Part shown: one piece after another, positions 35,101 through 47,100 of the stretch
Layout of the letters: the number at the start of each line of letters is the position of its first letter
Numbering within the stretch: position 1 is the stretch's first letter
Source: Larus michahellis
Taxonomy: Eukaryota; Chordata; Aves; Charadriiformes; Laridae
Assembly: GCF_964199755.1 (NCBI RefSeq)
Contig: NC_133903.1
Span: 5,411,001 to 5,475,000, forward strand
Length of the DNA: 64,000 nucleotides
Reading direction: 5' to 3'
Notes under the pieces: generated by a model
What the model saw: only the letters and a program-made list of their open reading frames with translations
Database searches by the model: none
Told to the model about the DNA's origin: nothing
Translations under genes and position numbers: made by a program

Positions 35101-38100
35101 TTTTCACAGATAAGAGCCTCAGTGATGGAAGTTCCCAGCTTCTTGCAGAAAGAACACAGCTGTAATGAAAATAATCACTGTACCACAGCAATTAAGGATA
35201 CTTGTCTTGTGCAGTTGACTAAGCAGGTGCCCCCTGCTCACAGGTCATTCTGGATTGCTTCTCAGAAGCAAGCCAAGGCTGGTAATGAAGCTCAGAGCTG
35301 GGAAGCACCTAATTGCTTAACTGAGCACAAGACATTCCTCCTCTTCCACCCAAGGTATCCCTGCGGAGCAACGCTTGCACGAGAGCATCACGGCGCCAAA
35401 CTGGGGAGAGGACCACGGCAGAGAGCCCTGCGTGGGGCGGGGGGTGAAGCAGCACAGCCCATCTCCGGGGTGCTTTCAGCCGCAATGCCAACCCACTCGC
35501 AACGTTTCTGTCTGCTCTGCCCTCCCCTCCGCCGCCCCCAGCTTGGAGCCTTTCAAAAATCCAGTTGCAAAAAAAGGAAGGAGGTTTTTAAAAACAAAAG
35601 AGACATCCTGTGGGCTCCTCAATCGCTGCCTGGCAGCCCCCACCCACATAAAAAGTCTCCAAAGCATGCAGAGAGGAGTTTTAAAGACTGGATTACGGCA
35701 CTGGGGGCGGATGGACCTTCTGAGGCTGCCTTTTCACTCGCCGTCAGTTGTCAGCATGGCCTGTGAAAGCCACCCCGACCACCGCATGCTGCCGAAGCGT
35801 GAGGCACAGCTTGTGCTTTGCCGGCTGGATTGCCTCCATGGGGACGAGGAGCGGAAAACCTGCTTTCATCAGCGCGCTCGAGTACAGGTGACTCAGAAAA
35901 TAAAATATAGGGAAAAGCGAAATGGCGAGAGCGGATGAGACACATCCCTCCTGGCGTCACTGGCCACCGAGATGACAGTGCCTGTGTTGTATGACACATG
36001 AATGCCTCTCCGGCCAGCTAAACCCCAGCTTGGACCTGGCTGATATCTTCATGCCAGGGCAAGAGGCAGGATGAATCCTTCCCAAACATCACGGCCTCTC
36101 CAGGCTTGGGTAATAAGCCGTGGGCAGCCCTGGAGGGCTCACAGAGCTGGGAATGGAGACAGCGAGTCTCCCAGGTGTGTTTCGGGGCAACTCCAGCTGT
36201 TGCTGCTCCAATGACCACCCTGAAATCATCCCATCGCTCCCACAGTTAAGGGCTCAAACAGCCTCCAGAACCTGCTAGCCACCACTCGGGCCAAATTCAG
36301 TGCCAAGGAAAGGCAAGGGAATAACCCAACCATGTTGAAACACCTGGACAAAATAAACTTCATGCTGCAATCATCTGAAATGGCCTTGGCCCATCGGGGT
36401 GGGCTGGCAAACACAGTGGGCTGTTATCTCATCCGTGTTCTGCTGCGGGTGAGCTGCCCCCTCTTCTACAGCCTCTTCTCCAAAACCAATGTCCAAGTGA
36501 GGCTTTTCCGGCCCCCTGAGTTGACGTTGCCGTTTCCTTCAGGGCTCAATTCATGGGCCGCGCAAGGCAGAGCCACCCCCAGTGAGCCCCACAGCACTCA
36601 CAAACTCATGACATAGAGCAGAGGCAGCACAGCCAGCGAGGCCAGCCCTGGCAGGGGCATCTCTGCAGGGAGAAAGAGTGTGGTGCTGGGTCTCTCTGGC
36701 TCTCCCAGCAGTTCCCCATCAGCACCTCGCTGTGACCCAGCGAGCCTCAGCGACCCAGGAGCCAGCAGGACCACTGGGAATGGAGACCGTCCCTCCATCA
36801 GCTGTGTTTTCAATTAAAGCCAGGCACAAGGCTTTGCATTGCTTCCCAGACAACAAGCGACTATGTCCTTTGTGCAAGAGACTGCTGAGACATTCCCCAG
36901 CGAAATCCAAGCCCGCTGTGTCGCTAAGACATCAGCGGAACACACACATGCCCTCCTCACTGCCTGCATTCAATTACAGCCCCATTCATTGCAAGCTTTC
37001 TTACAGCTTCTGCAATAAGTAATCGCTGGGACAAACGCAGAAGGGCAAGGGCAGGTCTCAGTGTCACTTCCAGGAAGGCAAAGCTCTTAAACACATGTAC
37101 AAATTCCAACCTGAGATCTCTGTGCCTGGGAAATTATCCAAAGTACTAAACAACCCATTAGCTCTGACCCTGGCATAATTGAATCTGGGAATTCAGTAAG
37201 AGAGTCTGTCTCTCCTAACAGCGTTGAAGATAAAGCCTACCAGATCGCAGATAAATTGCTGGCATTGAGGAAATCTTCTGCAGTAAACCTCTCTGCTGCA
37301 CTCAGAACGTCAAAGGACGTATTCCCATGGCGTACGGTGCATCAGTCATACAATACTATTAGCTAGCACAGGTGGTATTTAAAGAGATCGCAGATAAGAG
37401 TTTAAAGAGACTGCTTGCTAAGTGCACAGATAATCCTGCTCTCCTACACAGGAAACTGCGGCTTCTTAAAAACAGGCTTAATTTTGTTTATGATTTGTAT
37501 CGGCAAAATTAAAAAATTCTGCTGTTACAGTTTCGCTTGGAGAAGAGGAGGCTGAGGGCAGACCTCATTGCCCTCTACAACCACCTGAAAGGAGGTTGCA
37601 GAGAGGTGGGTGGTGGCCTCTTCTCCCAGGTGAATAAGGACAGGACCAGAGGAAATGGTCTGAAGCTGCGGCAGGGGAGGTTTAGATTAGATATTAGGAA
37701 GAATTACTTTACTGAAAGAGTGGTCAGGCACTGGAACAGCCTGCCCAGGGAGGTGGGTGAGTCACCATCCCTAGAGGTATTTAAGAAATGTGTAGATTTG
37801 GCACTTCAGGGCGTGCTCTAGTGGCAGAGATTGTAGGGGGTTTTTGTGTGTGTATGGTTGGATTCAATCTCAAAGGTCCTTTCAACCATGAAGATTCTAT
37901 GATTCTACGATCCATCCTGTGCAAATAGCCCTCCTGTCACCAGGGCTGCTCAGAGAGCAGGGCACCCTGCGACACCCCACAGCTGTCGACACCGATGATT
38001 TTGGCCACGCTGCCGCATCCCTCGTCTTTATTACAAATCCTGGAATACATCTGCTGCTGGCTGCGGGTACTCAACCACGTAAAAGTGATAAACTGGGGCT

Positions 38101-41100
38101 GGATGCAGCACTGCAGAGCAAATATCCCTCATCCCTCCCCACCCTAGAGGGACGTTTCTTTGCATTGATAGGTAGCAGTAGGGTTAGCTCCTTACCAATG
38201 GCTCCGCACACAGTTAAGCATCAGGATAACGGCACCCAGGCAGTAGCAGGCAGCATGTGGAGAGCCGAAGACTCGGCTGAGCGCTCGCGTTTTGTGCTCC
38301 CATCTGGCTACCTGAAGAGACAACAGAAAACAAAGCGGGTGGTTGGAGGCGCCTGGGCACGTTCCCAAGTGTGTGATTCCCACCACCTCGGCTCCACACC
38401 AGGGGACACACCATCTGAGTGGCTTTGTGCGAGAAGCAAGTGGAGGCCACTGATGGGACATGGCTTAAACCATGCCTAGGGATGAAAGCTCCTTCTCCTA
38501 CCCCTACCATCCCCTGCTAGAGCTTGCATTGCATACGCCCTTGCGTACCCGGCCAGCCAGCGGCACAGAGCCATGAGGGAAAAAGTAAAAAAAGAGAGAG
38601 GAAAAAAAAAAAAGCACCCTACGCATCAGTTTTGGGAAATACGTGGCTTGGATGACATGTGTTCAACGAGCCTGAGAGCACTGCTAAGGCCATCCCCAGG
38701 CCACAAAACCCACTATGCCCCTGCCACGGAGCCTAGTAGTGCTCTCCTAGAACAAAAAGAGACCCCTGAGTAGCAGGTAGGCCAAAAGGACACCCAATTC
38801 TCATTTTCTGGGCTCTACCGTCTCTTGCGCCCAGCCTTAGGGATCATACCTGGCAGGAACCCCTCCCTGCTTACTTCCAGAAAAGTTTGCAAACACTTCC
38901 CCAAACTCCCCCCAGACAAGACCTGCCAGCTTTACCTAGAGAACTGCTTCCACTTGTACTGCCTGAACCAGCTGGCCTTCGTTAGCACTCAGCAACTGTA
39001 GCCATTAAGGGCTCCTCTGCATTCCTCACCCACCCCTGTGATGTGCTGTATGGATCATGCTGAGACAGCCCAGGACTCACATGCACATAGGCAGCATCTC
39101 CAGGGAGGTATTAGCATCCTTTATGGCACACTTTGGCTGCAATTTGAAGCCCTGCGCCGTGCAGACCTGGACAGGCTGGAGAGCTGGGCAGAGAAGAACC
39201 TAATGAGGTTCAACAAAAGCAAGTGCAAGGTCCTCCACCTGGGGAGGAAGAATGCTAAGCACCAGTATAGGTTAGGGGTGGACCTGCTGGGAAGTAGTTC
39301 TGAGGAGAAGGATCTAGGGGTCCTGGTAGACAGTAAATTATCCATGAGCCAACAATGTGCCCTTGTTGCCAAAAAGGCCAATGGAATCCTGGGCTGCATA
39401 GGGAAGAGTGTGGCCAGTAGGTCGAAGGAGGTCATTCCCCCCCTCTGCTCTGCACTGGTGAGGCCACAACTGGAATACTGCATCCAGTTTTGGGCTCCCC
39501 AGTTCAAGAGGGACAGGGAACTACTGGAGCGGGTCCAGCGTAGGGTAACTAAGATGATTGAGGGACTGGAGCATCTCCCTTATGAGGAAAGGCTGAGAGA
39601 GCTGGGACTCTTCAGCCTGGAGAAGAGAAGGCTGAGGGGAGACCTTATTATGGCATACAAGTATCTAAAGGGTGGGCTGAAGGAGGATGGAGCCAGACTC
39701 TTTTCATTGGTTCCCAGTGACAGGACGAGGGCCAACGGGCACAACTTAGAACATAGGAAGTTCCGTTCAAGTACACGGAAAAACTTCTTTACAGTGAGGG
39801 TGACAGAGCACGGGAACAGGCTGCCCAGGGAGGTCGTGGAGTCCCTTCTCTGGAGACTTTCAAGACTCGCCTGGATGCAGTCCTGAGTGATGTGCTCTGG
39901 GCAATCCTGCTTTAGCAGGGCAGTTGGCCTAGATGATCTCTAGAGGTCCCTCCCAACTCTGAAGTTTCTGTGATTCTGTGCAGAAGCTGCCGGGCCCCTG
40001 CCCAAGCCGCCAAGGAGCTGCCCTCTCACCCTGGGCGGCTGCTGCACCCAGGTGGCTGGAGCCGCTCCCAAAATCTGCAGGCCTGGATCCACCCAAGGCA
40101 CCAAATCCAGCACCCTCTCTCCCCAGCTGATGAAAATCCTCACAGCTACCATTTTCCACCTTTGCCGTATCCCTCAGAAAGCTGCCCCTGTATTTATCGC
40201 CTCTATTTAGGCTCCATTTTCAGGTGCCAAGCCTGGGGTTTGGATCAGACCCTAAACTCCAGCCAAGCAGAGCACACCTGGGCAACAGAGCGGGAGGTGG
40301 GAGTCAGCAGAACATCTCGGCACCAATTTGCTTCTCAGACACGGCTGGCACTTCATTAGCTTCAAATGCACTTCACTCCCTCGCACGGAGCCTGGGCAGC
40401 TCTTGGGGGGCACCTGCAGCCCAGCTATTCATCTACTCTGAATGTATTTGGTAATTTATGGGCTCTATTCGAGCAGAGAAAGGCAGCTTTGCAGGTCCCG
40501 CTTTCTTCCCAAGCTCATGCAGAAGCACAAAGTGCTGCCGGTGGAGGGGGAACTGCCGGCTTCAGGAGGGGGAGAATGATGAAAACCTCTGATAAGCAGG
40601 GCAGCGATTTCACATGCTGAGAGCTGATTCAATTAGTTATGCAATGATTGCTCTGAAATTACAAATCCACTCATGACAGAGCGAGCTGCTTCACTGCCTT
40701 TTTCTGGCTGGTATAAATAGTTTGTATTCTAAATTGAATTTAAAACACTGTGCGTCATGCTGCTGCTAAAATGGGAGCTGCGGTTTGAGTGCCGCGAGAG
40801 AAAGAAATATAGGGTGAGTTACCACCTTTGGAAAGTAAAAAGTAGTGACCAGACAGGTGAGTGAGTCGCAGATGGAAAAATGCAGCCACGTGCCAGTCAT
40901 CGGTACCAACTTCCTAATTCCCTGGAAATTATTCTGGCGGCGTTTGCACGGCCGGCAGCTCCTGGCTCACTTTGCGAGCTTCGCAAAGCATCTCAGCCGG
41001 CGGCGGAGCTGAAGCTGAACGAGAAGGCAGCGCTGCCGGGATCAGAGGGGAGAGCCCGCGTGCCGCCGGGAGCCATCAAGGCGGCCTCGTAATTACCCTC

Positions 41101-44100
41101 GCCTTTAGCAAGGCACGTCGGGGCAGCAACGGAGCGCGGTGGGGCGAAGGGACGCGTTTCCGAGCCCTCCGGGGCAGCCGCTGGCTCGGCTGCGTTGGGA
41201 TCGCTCCCAGCACAGCCCAGCTCCTGCTGTATCACACTGCTGCCGACTCCCCAGCTGGGACCGAGACGCCAACTTTTATTTAGCTGTCACAGCCTTCAGA
41301 TGGGACTCCGGGCTCCTTTCCGAGCCCGCCCGGGATTCATCCCGAGGAAAGCGGAGCAGGAGCCTGCGTGGGGCTGGAAGCGGCGGCGCCCGCCAGGCCC
41401 CGCGGAGATATTTCAGCAACAATTAATTTGTTCCGGTTCTGGTTCTATTCCTTGAACAACTAATTAGTTCTGGCTCGGTTCTAATTTTCTAATTTTAGTC
41501 ATTTCTAGCTAATATTAGCTCTCGTTCGACCTATGGCTACGCAGCTGGCTTAATGGCTTTATAAAATCATGAGCCAATGTGTTATTTGCTGCATGACGGA
41601 TGCAAAATGCTTTCAGCATCCTCCATGGCCGTGTGCGGGACATGGCAGGGCTGAGACTGGCAGTCTCCTGGGGAGGGCTGTGGCTGTTCCTGGTGTCCGT
41701 TTGCTTTCCCAGCCCAGGCCAGCACTGTTCTCCCCATGGGCGAGCTGGGCATCGGAGGGGAGAGCCTCACGCCCACAGCTGTGTGTCCTGGTGAAGGAGG
41801 AAAGGGAGCATTTTGATTTTTCTTCCAATCTCTGAGTTTGGAAACGAGAGTTAATACAAACTTCCCTCATTTACCCAAGGGTCAAAGCAATAGAAACATT
41901 CCAGACTCCTTTTCCAAAGATCCCAGCCCTCTGCTTTCACTTTAGGATATTTGGTGAGGGCTGCAAGTAATTTTTTTAATGTCTCCCCCAATGCTCGTTA
42001 TTGAAATAAATCAACGAGCGGATGTGGCTGCAAAGCCAGGGAGTGCTCTTGGGTCCCATGTTCTGCCTTTGTCAGGCCGTTCCGGCACTCGGCAGGGGCA
42101 GGCGCAGCCAGCTGATGTTCCCAGGGAATCGCCTCCTCCTCGACGTAAATTCGGGGCTGATTTCTACGTAACTGAACCGAGCCATCTCCCCAACCGCTCG
42201 GGCAAGTGTGTAAACAAAAATGAAAGCACCAGGATGCATCCCCAGTGGCTGCTCTGATGCAAAATGGAAATGCCCTTGAGTATTTTCTTCCTCTTTTTTT
42301 GGGCAGACAAACCTTCCTGAGCCACGTCGAGAAGGGCCACAAATACCCATTCGAAACGCAATTTCGTCTCACCGACCTGCCCCCGCAGCTGATGAACGGG
42401 AAATGCTCTTTACAGCTCTGCGTGCATGGCAGACCATCGCCTCTCATTAATATTTAGTATTTGTTTCAAGGAAATTGATTATTTTTGTCTGCCATCCAGG
42501 GAAGCTGGCTTTTGAACACGCTACATTTTAATTTGCTCAAGCCCAGCTCTGAAATAGAGACTTTGTTCTGTTTCACATGACTCTATTTCCATATCGGGCT
42601 CGCTTCAGAGATGGGGAACGAAACCAGATAGCCCAAAGGCTCGGGTCTAAGCGACGTTTTGCATCTCGATGCTAATCAGCCACTCCATGTCCTCACATCG
42701 CCCCATCGCCACAGTATCTGAAGAAGACTGTGTGGGCACTAGTGAATTCAGCCTTGCGGCATGCCAGGGAGGCTGGGATGGATTAGCAGCTCTCTAAAAC
42801 CCAAGGGAAACTGAGGCACCAAAAGGTTGAGGTGAGCGGCTGCTTCCCAGCTTTCCAGGGAGCAGGGTGGCAGGGCTGTGCCCACGTCTCGGGAAATCCC
42901 AGACCCATCACCCACTTTTGGGGATGCTCTTGCCCTGGCCAAACTGTTGGCCATAAAAATATTCATTGCCCAAGACTACGCTGGAGAAAAGATGACAGTG
43001 ACTAGGATACGCTGCCTTCACCCTACCTAACAGTATTTGCCAGCACAAAGGATTTTGCCCCATCACATGGGCTCTAGGAAGCAACCCACCAAGACACCTA
43101 AAACTCAGAAATTCCATGAAAAGCCCAGAAAAAGAATGATCAGCTCCTCGGGGCACGTCTGCACTCTGGTCCCAAGAGGATGCACGTGCGTAGGGTGAGC
43201 CCTGGATGCACGGATGATTCAGCCCTAACTCAAAAAAAACCTGAAGACAAAACTGACCTGAGCAAATTTTTAAACTTACTTCTTCAGTCTGGCCTCTCCT
43301 AGGCCAGCCGCGGGGCTGCATCCTCCTGCGGGTGCTGGGGCAGGAGAAACCCTGACTCTGGACTTAGGTGGCTCCATGTGAGCATCTCCTATTGCAGAAG
43401 ACGTGCCCTGGCTAGATCGTAACCCGATGAAAGGGCAGGAAACCTGACATTTCCCTTATTTCACCTGTGGGGACCAGAGGCACCGATCTGTTCCCCTGTA
43501 TAAAAAAATCTGCTTTTCCTTTCTGATTCCCTGTAATCCCTCATTAAGGCGTAACGACATTCTCTGCTCTCTGTCACCGCTTGGATGCTGGAAAACAATC
43601 CCGCTCGCAGCTATTATGTTTATCTAAAAGACGGGGAGGAAAAAGACACACCTGAGCACCCAAACTCTGCCTGTGGTGCTCCCAGGAGCGAGCAGGGAAG
43701 CAGAGCCAGCGCAGAGCCAACGCAGAGCAGGCTGCAAAGTAAATGAACATCCACCGCCCGCCTGCGAGCACCGGGGCTGGCTGACCTTTGCCGAACGCCA
43801 GAGCCAGCCTTTCTGGCTGTCCCGAGGGACCACAGAGGAAATGAGTGTGGCCTGAGTGTATCCCTCCTGACGAACCGCGCTCCAGCCCCTCTGCAGTCAG
43901 CAGCGCTTGGTGCGAATGGTTTATTGCCCATGTGCCGGTAGAGAAACACTGACAGTGCCGGTTGAACACCGTGGCCAGGCTGAAAGGTCCAGCCTGGGCT
44001 CCTGTGGCCACTCACGGCAAATGTCTGAGTGCTTGTGCCGCTCCTAGGTGAGAAAAACTCCTCTTTTCTAGGAGACCGCAAACCTCAGGAAAGACAGGAG

Positions 44101-47100
44101 GGGAAACTGCAGGGCTTGTGCTGGGGAGGATGGAGCACGGCAGCCCCGAGGGTGTGCGGGGGCAGTTCCTGCAGCTCGCCGGTGCAACACGGGCACGGCA
44201 CCGAGCCCCTGGTGCAGGAACAGCACCCCCCAAGACTGGTATGTGCCCATGTGCGGCCTCATCCGAAAACACTGGCCCCGGCACCGGGCACCGGCACACG
44301 CTTTCCGAAGGCATGTGCAGAAAACGCCCCGGGGACCGGCGTGCCACCGGCAGCAAGAACATGATTAGCAGGAGCTCTGGGCAGCGAAGGCAGGAGAAAA
44401 AGAACAGAACAAACCACGGTTTAATTTGTACAAGCTGGTAATTATAGTTGCTATCTGTCTGAAATCTCTACTGAGTTTATTTAAATATGTTCTCCGTGAA
44501 GGCCATTCAGACAGGAATTATCAAGGTGTTGCAGCAGAGGAGATAATGCCATGCAGTTTTCAACAGATCAAGGGCTGATTAGGAGGAATTAATTAGCTGC
44601 TTAAACAGTCCTTGACTCGCTGCAGCAATTAGCCGTCACCTCCCCGCAGTCACGTTCCCCATGCAGCAGCGGCGGCGATACAAAGCACCCGGCGGCAGAA
44701 CTGCCTTCCCTGTGCCGCCGGTGAGCACCGGGCCAGCCCCAGGTGGGCACATAGCTGCAGAAAGGTGGCCCAAACCCAGGAGGTTTAGCCCGTGGCCAGG
44801 GCTTGGTGGCTGGGCACCAGTGCATTAGGCTGGGGTGACTCCCTGGTGCCCGCCTTGGTGCCCATCACCTTCCCATCACCGGTCCACGCACGTGCATCCG
44901 TTGTGACTCCCAGCATGAGGCAGACAACGGTCTTCCCTCTTCCACTGAAATTATGGAGTGAGTCCAGAGAAGGGCAACGGAGCTGGTGAGGGGTCTAGAG
45001 AACAAGTCTTGTGAGGAGCGGCTGAGGGAGCTGGGGGTGTTCAGCCTGGAGAAAAGGAGACTGAGGGGAGACCTCGCTCTCTACAGCTCCCTGAAAGGAG
45101 GGGCTAGCGAGGGGGGGTCGGTCTCTTCTGCCAAGGAACAGGCCATAGGGCAAGAGGAAATGGCCTCAAGTTGCACCAGGGGAGGTTGAGACTGGATATG
45201 AGGAAAAATTTCTACACCAAAAGGGTTATCGACCTCTGGAACAGGCTGCCCAGGGAAGTGGTGGAATCGCCATCCCTGGAGGTTTTTAAAGGACGGGTAG
45301 ATGTGGTGCTTAATGATGGTTTTGTCAGTGTTAGGTTGATGGTTGGACTCGATGATCTGAAAGGTCCCTTCCAACCTAGACAATTCTATGATTCTATGAT
45401 TCTATTCCAGTCTTTAGCAGGCCTGTCCCTCGTGCATCCCCCATCCACCGTCTCTCGATCTAGAGACGGAGTTATTTCTCTGAAGGCTTCTCAACTTGCA
45501 GGCACTCAATTACAGAGAGCCACGAGACCGTAATGGAGCCCGAAAGCTTTTCAGCACATTATTAAAGCCCTGCAAAGTTTCCCCACTAAGTACTGGAGCA
45601 GGAGCTTCCAGTTCATGCAATTAAAACACTGAAGCGATATTAGAAGAGACAGGCACTGTCTTAACGGTTTCGTATGAGCTGTAAGACAACGCAGGCTGGA
45701 GACTTTGCTCACGCAGCTTGTAAAGGTCTTTTTAATGGTAATGCACCAAGAAAAGATGCACCCAGAGAGGGATGATGATGAGCAATGGGCACCGGGGACA
45801 ATGGGTGACAGCCCATGTGCATGGAGCCGGAGCAGGCCAGGGACCCCCCTTTGGAGCCTGGAGGCTCTGGGCACCCCGACCTGACGATCAGAGACTTGAC
45901 AAATGTCACAAGAGATGTCACAATTCTATGATTCTATGGGGACAGGCTGGCTACGCCACAAAACGTCTCCCCAGAAGGCTACACCAGTTATTTTCTCCCC
46001 ATTCCCATTTCCCCACCAGTCCGATGGCAATAACAGCTGTCAGCAAGCTGCAGTCGAGCGGGACAGCTTAGCTCATCTGTGTCTGCCAAGGGCTTTCAGT
46101 TTGGAAAGGAAGGCGTCGATTTGACTGAAGGAAGACTTTTCCATTGCCTTTCATGGGCTCTGGGTGAGGGGGGTGGTTGTTTATTCCAGCCAAAAGAAAC
46201 AGCAGCGGGGGTTTCGGACAGACAAGGTTTGGGTATGGAGACTGGCTAGGCAGCAACACTGGAAGAGCCAGCTGGAACGACGGGGCTGTACACCCAAGTG
46301 ACAGAGAGTTTCACGGAGGGAAAAACCACACGCTTGCAGGCTCCCGCAGTGGAACTGGAAGCTTGGAAAGCACAAAAAAATGAGAACATCCAAGGGGCTG
46401 AAGAAGAGAACCACCTACAAACAGAAAGCGGAGCGGGTGCCTCTCCAAAACCAAGAGGCTGGTTGCAGAGGAGGAGCCGAGAGGGGCTGGCGTGACAAAC
46501 CCTCGTTGCCCGCCATGCCCACCACACAAACCACCGAGTCAAGAGGACGAAACCCAAGCTGGAGTGCATCTTCTAGTGACTCTTTCCTGACAAACCAGGG
46601 GTTCAACATGTCCAGTCTGAGCACTTCGACACCGGGGGAAGAGTAAAGGGACTCCACTTCTCTAGAACTGGAAAGACAACTGTTACAGAAGCCTCCACCA
46701 TGTACGAGTTTAGCCTAAAAAGTAATCCCCCTCGCACCCATCCCCAGTGAAAGTAATTAGACTGAAACGGCACAGGTCACCTCGGCTAACAGCCTTGAGT
46801 TGGGGAAACAAAACAAGCCGGCAGGTAAACAGATAAGGGTTTCATAAGGACTAGGTACACTTTACCTCAAAGCCATCCCTTGAGATTACCTCCACAAGAG
46901 TCTTTACCTTGAATCCACTCATGATAAACAGCTAGATAATAAATCTCATTTCTCTAATAGTGTTTATGTGATTTGTCAAAGTACCATCTCATTAGCTGGT
47001 TGCAATAAAAACAAGCCCCTGCTTAACGTACGCCAAGGCAGCCCGGGTCCATGGATGTTCCATGAGCCACATCCTCTCCTCTTCAATAAAAACAAAAATG

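Larger units (their letters stand above)
29714..38195. other. PEMT: PEMT intron 3
   Basis: This 8.5 kb intron contains two CR1 copies and otherwise unique sequence. A G-rich run (32670-32691) could form a quadruplex. No extra exon or RNA gene is recognised. Confidence 0.5.

Noticed and set aside
39038-39886. Possible functional reverse-transcriptase gene
   Set aside because: Only the C-terminal part of CR1 ORF2 is present. The endonuclease and catalytic RT core are missing, so it is a dead 5'-truncated retrotransposon.
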